Source: Ardenticatenaceae bacterium (GTDB taxonomy: Bacteria > Chloroflexota > Anaerolineae > Promineifilales > Promineifilaceae). Taken from it: 64,000 nt of DNA. The stretch covers positions 233,181 through 297,180 of the forward strand of contig JACKBV010000003.1 of assembly GCA_020634315.1 (NCBI GenBank). The letters are read 5' to 3'. Under the pieces are notes generated by a model that had not been told where the DNA came from, ran no database searches, and saw only the letters and a program-made list of their open reading frames with translations. Positions 44,449 through 51,433 of the stretch are shown here, one piece after another. A program made the translations under genes and the position numbers. How positions within the stretch are numbered: position 1 is the first letter of the stretch; each line of letters starts with the position of its first letter.

Positions 44449-45177
44449 CTATCCTAACGCCATCCACAACAATACAAACAAACCAACAGGAAACAGCAGT
44501 TTATCTTGCCAGCCGCTGCGCAGGGGCATGGGGCGCACACATTCCGGCGAAAAGGCGCGGGATTCTGCGGCCAGCGCAATCTCTTCAGCGCGACGCAGCG
44601 CATTGGTCATAACGGTCATCGCCAGCAGGCGTAAGCCACGCCACCAGCGGCGGCGCAAACCGCCGCGCATTTGCAATGCCTGCCAGGCGTTGTGGCTGGA
44701 TTGCTGTAGTCCGGGCAGCAGATTGAGCGCCACGCCCAGCGAGAAGCCCAATCCGCGCAGCCCGAACCGCTCCAGTAAGCCCCCAACTTGGGGGATGTCT
44801 ACTGTGCTGGTGAACCCGTTAACGGCCGTTAACACCACCACAAACCGCAGCCCAATCTGTATCGCCGCCAGCACCCCCGCAGACGAGTAACCAATGCGCC
44901 AAAGCTGCCGGTCAATCTCGCCCAAGAAGAAAACAGTGGGCAGCATCAACATCGTCATCATCAGCAGATAGCGCAGCCGCAGCAATCCCCGAAACGAATT
45001 CGGGTAGAAAATGGCGGCGACAACCAGGCAAATACTGCCTGCCCAGACCAGCCTTTCCGGGGGCGTCAGCATCACCATGCCCAGCGCCCAGAAAAAGAGG
45101 ACCAAATGGCCCACCGGCCCAATCTCGAAGGAACCCTTACGCCCCAGATTGGTCAGCGCTTTGCTGTGTGCGTTCAT
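44449..45177 (-). CDS. ecfT: Energy-coupling factor transporter transmembrane protein EcfT
   Basis: 242 residues with about five membrane helices (LVLFFWALGMVMLTPPERLVWAGSICLVVAAIFY and others). Two coupling motifs near the C-terminal part, LQMRGGLRRRWW and ALAAESRAFS, are the Ala-Arg-Gly/Ala-Glu-Ser type helices that bind the ECF ATPases. It follows the lipoprotein with a 4-bp overlap. It completes an ECF transporter with the fused ATPase and S component. Confidence 0.88.
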   Translation of the reverse strand: MNAHSKALTNLGRKGSFEIGPVGHLVLFFWALGMVMLTPPERLVWAGSICLVVAAIFYPNSFRGLLRLRYLLMMTMLMLPTVFFLGEIDRQLWRIGYSSAGVLAAIQIGLRFVVVLTAVNGFTSTVDIPQVGGLLERFGLRGLGFSLGVALNLLPGLQQSSHNAWQALQMRGGLRRRWWRGLRLLAMTVMTNALRRAEEIALAAESRAFSPECVRPMPLRSGWQDKLLFPVGLFVLLWMALG

Positions 45178-45605
45178 TGCACGACCTGGATTTCCACCAA
45201 CATCCGCACATTCAGCTTGCCTTCTTCCTCTGGCAGCACCATGCGGAAAGCGCCATCCTCTTCTGTCAGCGGCCCATCTGCCTGGGCATAGGCGACAAGC
45301 ACGTCTGGCTTTTCAATTTGCGACAGATCGTAGTTGACTGTGTACCCATCGGCGGCAACCGCCTTGACCGCTTTCAGGTCAGCCAATGTGAAACCGGCAT
45401 TTTCCAGCAATGCCGTGAGGGTGACGCCGTTGTAAGTCACATCTTTGAAAACGGCTTCGCTTACCGGTAATGCCTCTAAATCGGCGACGCTGTAGGTTTT
45501 ATCGCCAACGATGAGGCTGCTGTTAACGGCCGTTTCCGTTTCACCCGCAGCACAACCGACCAACAAAACCGTGAACACCATCAATACCACAATTATTTTT
45601 TTCAT
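45174..45605 (-). CDS. Small lipoprotein with a sulfite-oxidase-like (Oxidored_molyb-type) fold
   Basis: 143 residues. Lipobox VGC near residue 18; the mature domain reads YSVADLEALPVSEAVFKDVTYNGVTLTALLENAG ... VAADGYTVNYDLSQI, with LPEEEGKLNVRMLVEIQV. The pattern of the small molybdopterin-binding-like domain of sulfite oxidase family proteins is kept, but the full cofactor-binding domain is absent. Placed inside the ECF operon, it could be an extracytoplasmic binding protein for the transported ligand (inference). The spacer to the S component holds palindromic repeats; GAGGAG precedes the ATG. Confidence 0.72.
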   Translation of the reverse strand: MKKIIVVLMVFTVLLVGCAAGETETAVNSSLIVGDKTYSVADLEALPVSEAVFKDVTYNGVTLTALLENAGFTLADLKAVKAVAADGYTVNYDLSQIEKPDVLVAYAQADGPLTEEDGAFRMVLPEEEGKLNVRMLVEIQVVQ

Positions 45606-45627
45606 GATTAGCTCCTCGTATAAAGTA

Positions 45628-45697
45628 AACCTCCGGGAGGCTCAGGAAAGGGCCTCTGTTATGTAGTGAACCTCCCGGAGGTTCGTTTTTCATTCAT
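45628..45697. repeat. Palindromic repeats between ECF S component and lipoprotein
   Basis: AACCTCCGGGAGG (45628-45640) and GAACCTCCCGGAGGTTC (45668-45684) form a long inverted repeat of module A, followed by the module C segment TTTTTCATTCATGGTG. The sequence CTCCTCGTATAAAGTA next to it is identical to that flanking module B at 31508-31523; on the minus strand it supplies the GAGGAG ribosome binding site of the downstream gene in both places. Confidence 0.8.
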
Positions 45698-45762
45698 GGT
45701 GTTGAGCTTGCGCTCATATCATCTTCCTTCTTTGCTGTCAGCTTGCCAGCCAAACAGCCAAA

Positions 45763-46368
45763 TTATTGATATGCTTCTCGATAGCTGCCATCCATACGAA
45801 TTTGCAGCAATCTCCCTAAATCCCAGGCGATAACACCGGCAACGATGCCAATCAGCAGATGCACGGCAATCATGCCCAACAAAATGACGAAAATGGCATC
45901 GGTGCCAATGCCCATTAAACGGCTGCCTGTGTCCAGCAAATTGAGCCAGGTGGTAAACAAGCTCTGTCCAAACAACAGCGGCCCCGTTATAAATGGCTGA
46001 ATGAGCGGCCACAATGTGCCAACCGCGCCAGCGATCACAAACAGTGCGCGGCGCGGTTTGCCGCCCAACGACAAGACAAGTTCCGCCAACAGGGCTTCAC
46101 TGATGATGCCGATCATTGGCCCAAGGACGACACCGCCCAGACTGAACAGCTTGAGCAGCATGGCAATCACCCCCACAAAGAGCGTCGCCCCACGCTTGGG
46201 CACAAAAACGCGCCCAATCATCGCCACCGTTAAGCCGATGGTGGACAACACCAGCCCGCTCATCGGAATGTTGAGCGATTTGAGCACTGTGCCCAGGCTC
46301 ATTTCGGCAATTCCCCACAGCGTGCCAAATACAGCCACAATCACCAGTTCACGCGTTGATAATTTCAT
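45763..46368 (-). CDS. ECF transporter S component (substrate unknown)
   Basis: About 201 residues with five or six membrane helices (ELVIVAVFGTLWGIAEMSLGTVL, LVLSTIGLTVAMIGRVF, ATLFVGVIAMLLKLFSLGGVVLGPMIGIISEALLAELVLSL, and others). The Gly/Ala-rich turns and the GPMIGIISEAL loop are typical of S components. ATG 46368 (GGGAGCAACAAA upstream) overlaps the ATPase gene by 20 bp; the frame extends upstream in error. No vitamin signature is recognised. Mo-cofactor neighbours suggest a molybdate, tungstate, pterin or cofactor precursor as cargo. Confidence 0.85.
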   Translation of the reverse strand: MKLSTRELVIVAVFGTLWGIAEMSLGTVLKSLNIPMSGLVLSTIGLTVAMIGRVFVPKRGATLFVGVIAMLLKLFSLGGVVLGPMIGIISEALLAELVLSLGGKPRRALFVIAGAVGTLWPLIQPFITGPLLFGQSLFTTWLNLLDTGSRLMGIGTDAIFVILLGMIAVHLLIGIVAGVIAWDLGRLLQIRMDGSYREAYQ

Positions 46369-47833
46369 TTTGTTGCTCCCTTTCCCATTTTTGGGCAAAT
46401 ACACCATCTGTTTTGATACGGCCGTTTTCCATGAAAATAGCTCGCCGCGCATAGCGAAAAACCAGTTTGTAATCGTGCGAAATGAGCAAAATAACCGTTC
46501 CCCGTTCGTTAAGCCGCTGCAAATAATTCATCAAGCGCTGCAAATGCCCCCAATCTTGTCCCAATGTCGGCTCATCCAAAATGACAAGCTGCGGCTTGAG
46601 AGCAATGCAGGCGGCCAGCACCGTGCGCTGCTGCTGCCCAACGGAGATGGCGGTGGGGCGGCGCTGGCGCAGGTGCAGCAGATCCGTTTCGGTGAGCAGT
46701 TCTTGGTGATAGTCGGATTGGAAACGGCCGTAATTCTCCGGCCCAAAGCGCACTTCCTCATCCACCGAATCCGTAAACACCTGATCCGCCGGATTTTGAA
46801 ACAGCATCGACACATCCAGCCCTGGCTGTGGGCGGCGATTGCGAAATGTGACACGGCCGGCCGCCGGTTTTTTCAAGCCCGCCACCACCTGTGCCAATGT
46901 CGATTTGCCCGCGCCGTTGTCTCCCACCAACGCCACAAACTCCCCCGGATAAATGGACAGGTTAACATCCTGGATGATGGTTTTTCGCTGATAACCGGCA
47001 CTGACATTTTCGAGCAGCACCAGCGGCGCTTCCTTCTCCGGCTCCGTTTTTTGTGTCCCGTTTTCCGCCTTGACCAGCGCGTTCCAGGCGATGAGCGGTG
47101 ATTCGGTGGGGCGGCGCAGCCCCAGCGTTTGCCGCAAGTGGGCATCGGCGAGGATGTCTTGGGAACGGCCGTTGCGCACGATTTTGCCCTTGTCCATCAG
47201 CAGCACCGTATCCACATACGGCATCACCGCTGCCAGCCGATGCTCAATCATCAAGATCGTCATGCCCAACGAGGTTTGCAGCGTTTTCAGCGTATCCAGC
47301 ACGCGCCTGGTATTGGGCATATCCAGCGATGCCGTCGGCTCATCCAGCACCAACACCGGCGGGCGCATCGCCAACACACAGGCTATCGCCACACATTGCT
47401 TTTGCCCGCCAGACAACTGCGCCGGATTGTGATCTCGCAGTGGTTCCAGGCCGGTAACTTGCAATGCCCATTCCGTGCGCGACTGCACGTCTTGTTCGTC
47501 AAATCCCAGATTGCGCAAACCAAAAGCGACTTCGTCTGCGACGTGCAAATGGAAAAGCTGCGATGCTGGATTTTGGAAGATCATGCCGACGTGCTGTGCC
47601 AGTTCGGGTAACGGCCGTTCACGAGTCTCAATACCGGCGACCTGCACACTGCCTGCCATGCGTGCCGCTATCGCGTGCGGAATAAGGCCAGTCAGGGCAC
47701 GCCCCAGCGTGCTTTTCCCACAGCCCGACGGGCCAGTAACCAGCACCCATTCTCCCTGGCGAACATGCAAATCAACGCCTTGCAGCACCACATCGCGACC
47801 ATAAGAGACACTGAGCGCCTTCACCTGGATCAT
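46349..47833 (-). CDS. Fused ECF transporter ATPase (EcfA1-EcfA2 type)
   Basis: About 494 residues carrying two complete ABC domains. Domain 1: Walker A GPSGCGKST, signature LSGGQKQCVAIACVL, Walker B LVLDEPTASLD. Domain 2: GDNGAGKST, signature region ISVGQQQRTVLAACIAL (SVGQ in place of SGGQ) and Walker B VILDEPTLGQD. ATG 47833 is preferred over the longer frame because MIQVKALSVSYGRDV begins the fold. It overlaps the NTPase stop by 4 bp. This is the two-domain ECF ATPase that drives EcfT and the S component. Confidence 0.9.
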   Translation of the reverse strand: MIQVKALSVSYGRDVVLQGVDLHVRQGEWVLVTGPSGCGKSTLGRALTGLIPHAIAARMAGSVQVAGIETRERPLPELAQHVGMIFQNPASQLFHLHVADEVAFGLRNLGFDEQDVQSRTEWALQVTGLEPLRDHNPAQLSGGQKQCVAIACVLAMRPPVLVLDEPTASLDMPNTRRVLDTLKTLQTSLGMTILMIEHRLAAVMPYVDTVLLMDKGKIVRNGRSQDILADAHLRQTLGLRRPTESPLIAWNALVKAENGTQKTEPEKEAPLVLLENVSAGYQRKTIIQDVNLSIYPGEFVALVGDNGAGKSTLAQVVAGLKKPAAGRVTFRNRRPQPGLDVSMLFQNPADQVFTDSVDEEVRFGPENYGRFQSDYHQELLTETDLLHLRQRRPTAISVGQQQRTVLAACIALKPQLVILDEPTLGQDWGHLQRLMNYLQRLNERGTVILLISHDYKLVFRYARRAIFMENGRIKTDGVFAQKWEREQQNEIINA

Positions 47834-48378
47834 GGCCGCGCCCCTTCTAGCTGGACGACATGAGCTTGCGGCCAACGCCGCTGTGCCAACAGCAGCAGCG
47901 TCGGGCGCACCACGACCAACGCCGTCTGATAACGCCCTTCATCGAGCAGCCGCACACCTTCCTGGTAGCCGTTTCCCGCTTGCAACTCCAACGGCCCCAG
48001 CTCGTCAATCACGATGAGATTTTCGTTTTGCAACCCGGCTAAGATTTCGTTTCCCCACGCCAGCACATGCTGATCTAACTGCCAACGGCCAACTGTGCTT
48101 TCATCTGCCTGGCCTGCACGCACACCAAGCCGCCGTCGTTCGCCCGTAGCGATATGCACCTGGTCTATGCCAACTTTTTCGCCCTCGGCAAAAACTGCTG
48201 GACACAGAATCCCTCCGACGGACGCTCCCCCTGTGCGCATCGCGTCGATGACACTTCCGCAAAAAGTCGTTTTGCCTGCTCCTTTGGGCGCAGAAAGCAG
48301 CCAAAGGCCAGATGGAATTTCATTCAAAAAAATATTCGCCAGCTGTTTAGCTGACGAATTGGAAGAGCAATGAACCAC
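47830..48378 (-). CDS. NTPase (THEP1-like nucleoside-triphosphatase)
   Basis: 182 residues of the NTPase_1 family. P loop APKGAGKTTFCG, GGILCPAVFAEGEKVGIDQVHIATGERRRLG, and Walker B VIDELGPLELQAG fit the archaeal-type THEP1 proteins. The GTG at 48378 has AAAGGAG 9 nt upstream. First gene of the cofactor/ECF operon, preceded by a structured leader. In related bacteria NTPase_1 genes sit beside ECF and Mo-cofactor genes. Its exact task is unknown. Confidence 0.85.
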   Translation of the reverse strand: MVHCSSNSSAKQLANIFLNEIPSGLWLLSAPKGAGKTTFCGSVIDAMRTGGASVGGILCPAVFAEGEKVGIDQVHIATGERRRLGVRAGQADESTVGRWQLDQHVLAWGNEILAGLQNENLIVIDELGPLELQAGNGYQEGVRLLDEGRYQTALVVVRPTLLLLAQRRWPQAHVVQLEGARP

Positions 48379-48387
48379 GCAATGTTA

Positions 48388-48522
48388 CTCCTTTCCAATT
48401 CGGTGCCAGATACCGTTCAGCACGTCGGGAGGCCCAGTGTTTCCACCAAAGACCCGTCCCTCGCAAGAGGGATGTTTTCTCAACCATAGCAGTCACCTTA
48501 GGTCAAGAAACTTCGGAGATCG
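48388..48522 (-). ncRNA. Structured 5' leader, candidate molybdenum/tungsten-cofactor riboswitch
   Basis: The roughly 140-nt leader between a possible -10 (GATAAT, about 48527-48532) and the NTPase start can fold into: CCCTC-TTGC-GAGGG; GGTG-GAAA-CACT/C with a GNRA tetraloop; a following GGGCCTCCCGA segment; GTGC...GCAC near 48414-48432; and possibly CTCC (48505-48508) with the GGAG of the ribosome binding site. The gene content and such GNRA and G/C-rich elements make a Moco-type riboswitch my leading idea. I could not compare it with a covariance model, so the class is open. Confidence 0.4.
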
Positions 48523-48583
48523 GTTGTTTATTATCCTATCAAATTTTGCCGTTCTTGTTATCACCCTCCTGGGGGAAAATGAG

Positions 48584-48597
48584 TACCCAAATGGGTC
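48584..48597. promoter_or_regulatory. TACCCA-NN-TGGGT palindrome upstream of the cofactor operon
   Basis: TACCCAAATGGGTC, one base short of a perfect palindrome, lies about 60-70 bp before the likely transcription start of the NTPase-led operon. Near-identical palindromes are at 60883-60896 and 63099-63112. The half site TACCCA matches NarL-type heptamers. Confidence 0.6.
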
Positions 48598-48612
48598 ATA
48601 ATTGCGCAAAAG

Positions 48613-49071
48613 TCAGCCAGCGGCGGCGCTCAGTGGGATGGGGTTACAGGTTTCCAGTTCTGGACAAACGACACATTCATGCCGAAATGGCGGATGGATT
48701 TGCTCCCAATCGGTTGTTTCGAACCCTGCCTGCGCATAAAAGCGAACCGCGCTGCCACGCGAGATGACAACGAGCCTGCCTTTCTGGTTGAGAAGGTGAT
48801 GCAGCAGTGCTTTGCCAATGCCCTGGCCCTGGTTTTGCCTGGAAACGACTATTGGACGCAAATAAGGTGTGTTGTCTGCTTCTTCTACCCTGGCAAACCC
48901 ACATAAACGGCCGTTTACCTCCGCCACAACACACCCCTCTGCCGAAAATTCACCAAACATGTCGTATGCGGCCATCAACGCATAAATGGCCGGCATATCC
49001 TGCGAACAAGCCGGCCGAATGTGCGCTTTTTGCGCCGCCACCTTTTCAGAACGGGGCGCGTCCATTTCCAT
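48613..49071 (-). CDS. GNAT family N-acetyltransferase, last gene of the molybdo-enzyme operon
   Basis: About 152 residues. The acetyl-CoA motif is RPIVVSRQNQGQGIGKALLHHLL, preceded by EFSAEGCVVAEVNGRLCGFARVEE and followed by VRFYAQAGFETTDW. The frame begins far upstream inside the flavin reductase gene; ATG 49071 with GGGA about 6 nt upstream gives a normal GNAT. The C-terminus has Cys-rich HECVVCPELETCNPIPL, unusual for the family and possibly metal-binding. It overlaps the flavin reductase stop by 26 bp. Substrate unknown. Confidence 0.8.
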   Translation of the reverse strand: MEMDAPRSEKVAAQKAHIRPACSQDMPAIYALMAAYDMFGEFSAEGCVVAEVNGRLCGFARVEEADNTPYLRPIVVSRQNQGQGIGKALLHHLLNQKGRLVVISRGSAVRFYAQAGFETTDWEQIHPPFRHECVVCPELETCNPIPLSAAAG

Positions 49072-49606
49072 TGATTCCCAAAAACGTGCCATATTGGTCG
49101 CGCTGCAAACATTGCAAGACAGCAGCATCTGACCAGACATTACTGAAACAATCTTCACGAGCCTGGGCAAGCAGCACTTGCCCCACAAAAAAAGTGTGAT
49201 CGCCCGCTTCAACCTGGTCAACTACCTGGCATTCAAGGACACCGACCGCGTCTTCCAAAACAGGTGGATGAATATGCGCGGCTTGGCGAATGCCCAAATG
49301 GGTAATATCCAATTTGTCATCAATCTCGCCGGTATACATGCCACAAATTTTGACAGCTTCCAACAATGATTGCCCGACAATATTGACCGCAAACTCGCCG
49401 CGCTCCTTGATCAAAGCGTGTGAATAGCGCGTATGGCCGATACTGATACCCAACAGGGGCGGCCTGTGTGCCAGAGGTGTGTGCCAGGCAACCGTCAAGA
49501 TATTCGGCTTGTTTTCGAGATCGCAGCAAGTAACCAGCACAGCCAGTCGCGGATTAAGTAAGGCGGCAATATCGCGCCCGGTGACAGTTTTCATTGGCAT
49601 CATCAT
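49046..49606 (-). CDS. Flavin reductase-like FMN-binding protein
   Basis: 186 residues of the flavin reductase/FMN-binding split-barrel family (DIAALLNPRLAVLVTCCDLENKPNILTVAWHTPLAHRPPLLGISIG, HALIKERGEFAVNIVG, ...LECQVVDQVEAGDHTFFVGQVL). Such proteins bind FMN and pass electrons or reduce flavin for a partner. The first three codons are ATG ATG ATG overlapping the previous stop by 4 bp. It probably provides reduced flavin or handles an electron step for the molybdo-enzyme pathway. Confidence 0.9.
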   Translation of the reverse strand: MMMPMKTVTGRDIAALLNPRLAVLVTCCDLENKPNILTVAWHTPLAHRPPLLGISIGHTRYSHALIKERGEFAVNIVGQSLLEAVKICGMYTGEIDDKLDITHLGIRQAAHIHPPVLEDAVGVLECQVVDQVEAGDHTFFVGQVLLAQAREDCFSNVWSDAAVLQCLQRDQYGTFLGINGNGRAPF

Positions 49607-50586
49607 ATATTTGGCGGTAAATAAACCTTATTTCTCGAATCAGGGATGGCTTTGCGCCCCAGGCTTTCAAGCCCACGAATAAGGTCTGGCATTTGGCCGA
49701 TGGGCACCCCCATAAACATCAAATCATCGCTGACATCAGAACTGGCGCGGCAGCCATAGCACCCCAGCGAAAGATTAAATTCGCCGCGGGTATACGGAAT
49801 CAATGTCGTCTCCACGCACTGCGCGTTGTAGCCAGAAATCTGAAATGTGGAGCGATGCCCGGTGTAAAACGATGAGGCCATTGTCAGCCACATCATTTGT
49901 TCCGGCTGGGCGATAACGGCAACGACATCGGGTGTTAACACGGCTTTGTTGAGGGGAGTGACCAGTGTGGCTTGCATTGATTTTTCCGGCAAACGGGGCC
50001 GCTCGGCGATCATCTGGCGTGCCGCATCCATCGATGCCAGTTTTTTGAAGTGCAAATACAGCTCGCCGCTTGCCAGTTTCGGTGGAATCTCTGTCAACCC
50101 TAAAATGTGGGTGCCATCCGGGCAAGCGTGGCATTGGGCGGGCATCAAAAGTGATTTGCCACGGCGGGCCATCATCAAGGATTGGCAGTAGCGCAGCTTG
50201 GTGCGGGGCATGGGGACATCGGGTAATGGATCGCCTTGGGGGATCAATTTAATGGCGACGGGTGCCCAACGCAAGCCTAAAACGGTGCGCAATGTTTCGT
50301 GCCATGACGCGTATAGCTGCTTTTCAGAATGGGGAATCGGCCGTGCTGTGGCGGTGTCTCTTTGCGATTTTGCGGCGATTTCGTCGCCGGTTTCGATGAT
50401 TTGGATGGCGTTGCGCTTGCATTGACCAACACAGGTATCACAAGCCCAGCAGTTTTCTTGGCGAATGGGGTTGGCATATAAACGGCCGTTTCCATTCCCC
50501 CGCATTTCAAAAACCTCAACCGGGCAAAAGTCAGCACAAGTGCCACAGCCAGTACACAACGCATGATCAACAATCACTTCAGGCAT
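49603..50586 (-). CDS. Ferredoxin-DUF169 fusion protein
   Basis: About 327 residues. The N-terminus has two Fe-S cluster motifs (CTGCGTCADFCP and CWACDTCVGQCKRN). The rest is DUF169: WAPVAIKLIP, LRYCQSLMMARRGKSLLMPAQCHACPDG, ..ALTPDVVAVIAQPEQMMWL, and CYGCRASSD, with conserved Cys that may bind metal or substrate. DUF169 proteins are found near methyl-corrinoid, arsenic and Fe-S genes, but no function is proven. ATG 50586 with GGGAG nearby is preferred; the longer frame overlaps the next gene further. Confidence 0.82.
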   Translation of the reverse strand: MPEVIVDHALCTGCGTCADFCPVEVFEMRGNGNGRLYANPIRQENCWACDTCVGQCKRNAIQIIETGDEIAAKSQRDTATARPIPHSEKQLYASWHETLRTVLGLRWAPVAIKLIPQGDPLPDVPMPRTKLRYCQSLMMARRGKSLLMPAQCHACPDGTHILGLTEIPPKLASGELYLHFKKLASMDAARQMIAERPRLPEKSMQATLVTPLNKAVLTPDVVAVIAQPEQMMWLTMASSFYTGHRSTFQISGYNAQCVETTLIPYTRGEFNLSLGCYGCRASSDVSDDLMFMGVPIGQMPDLIRGLESLGRKAIPDSRNKVYLPPNI

Positions 50587-51433
50587 CGATTCGCTCCCTG
50601 GGGTCATGCAACGTATTCGGCGGTGTACTAACCACAATACCCGTTTGATCGATCCATTCTAAAGTGCGGCGGGGCACAAACAACTCAGGCTGGTAAATAC
50701 TAGAATAAGCAATCGCCTGCATCAGCGAAATCGTGTGCGCCAAATCTTCCACATTGTCCACATCCGCCACCGCATCCAGCAAAGCCACCGGCACACCGCG
50801 CTCCTGAGCCTTGCGTGTATATGCATCCAGGGCTGGAATGCCATTCAGATTGTAGAACACGCCATCGGAATCCATCGGCGTGTTTTTGGTATAGCCAACC
50901 AACGACACACCACAAGCCTGGCAAGGCGCTTGCACAAAGCCGCTTCTATCAGAAAAAGAATCAAAATATGCCAGCCACTCGAATGCCCGCACAAGATGTG
51001 AAACCGGCATTGTTGGCAAATCGCCGCCAATCGACACCACCGCATGGTATCCCCTGTCAAATAACTGCTGGAAAGCATCATCAAAATGTTCGTCAAAAGT
51101 CATTCCACGGTCATTGATAAAGGTAATGGAGCCAGGCCAGGGGCCAGCCTCGGCAAACAGTTGTTCAAGCATTGGCTGCTCGCTGGCTGGCGAACAGCAA
51201 ACCACAAAGTCATACTGATCAGGGGCTGTCCCATTTCCCTGACCAGCCTGTTCTGTTAACTGCGTCAACGCGCGAAACCCAATTTCCGCCACGTCCAATA
51301 AAGAGGCTTTATAAAACGCGGCAGCATCAGCCTCTGTCAGGATGCCACCCCGCGCTTCGGTTAATCTTGTTTTCGTCAAACCCGGCATCGGGGCTTTGGT
51401 AAACAGTAAAAAAGCATGTTTTTTGCTCATCAT
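50579..51433 (-). CDS. DUF2064 / TIGR04282-type glycosyltransferase-fold protein
   Basis: About 284 residues. The nucleotidyl/glycosyltransferase fold shows FTKAPMPGLTKTRLTEA, then SIGGDLPTMPVSHLVRAFEWL, and GYTKNTPMDSDGVFYNL. The family includes the CofC/MobA-like proteins seen in arsenosugar-type clusters. ATG 51433 with GGAG about 6 nt upstream is preferred to the GTG at 51439. Within this operon it could modify a cofactor or a sugar-linked product (inference); MobA-like GMP transfer is another option. Confidence 0.78.
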   Translation of the reverse strand: MMSKKHAFLLFTKAPMPGLTKTRLTEARGGILTEADAAAFYKASLLDVAEIGFRALTQLTEQAGQGNGTAPDQYDFVVCCSPASEQPMLEQLFAEAGPWPGSITFINDRGMTFDEHFDDAFQQLFDRGYHAVVSIGGDLPTMPVSHLVRAFEWLAYFDSFSDRSGFVQAPCQACGVSLVGYTKNTPMDSDGVFYNLNGIPALDAYTRKAQERGVPVALLDAVADVDNVEDLAHTISLMQAIAYSSIYQPELFVPRRTLEWIDQTGIVVSTPPNTLHDPRERIDA

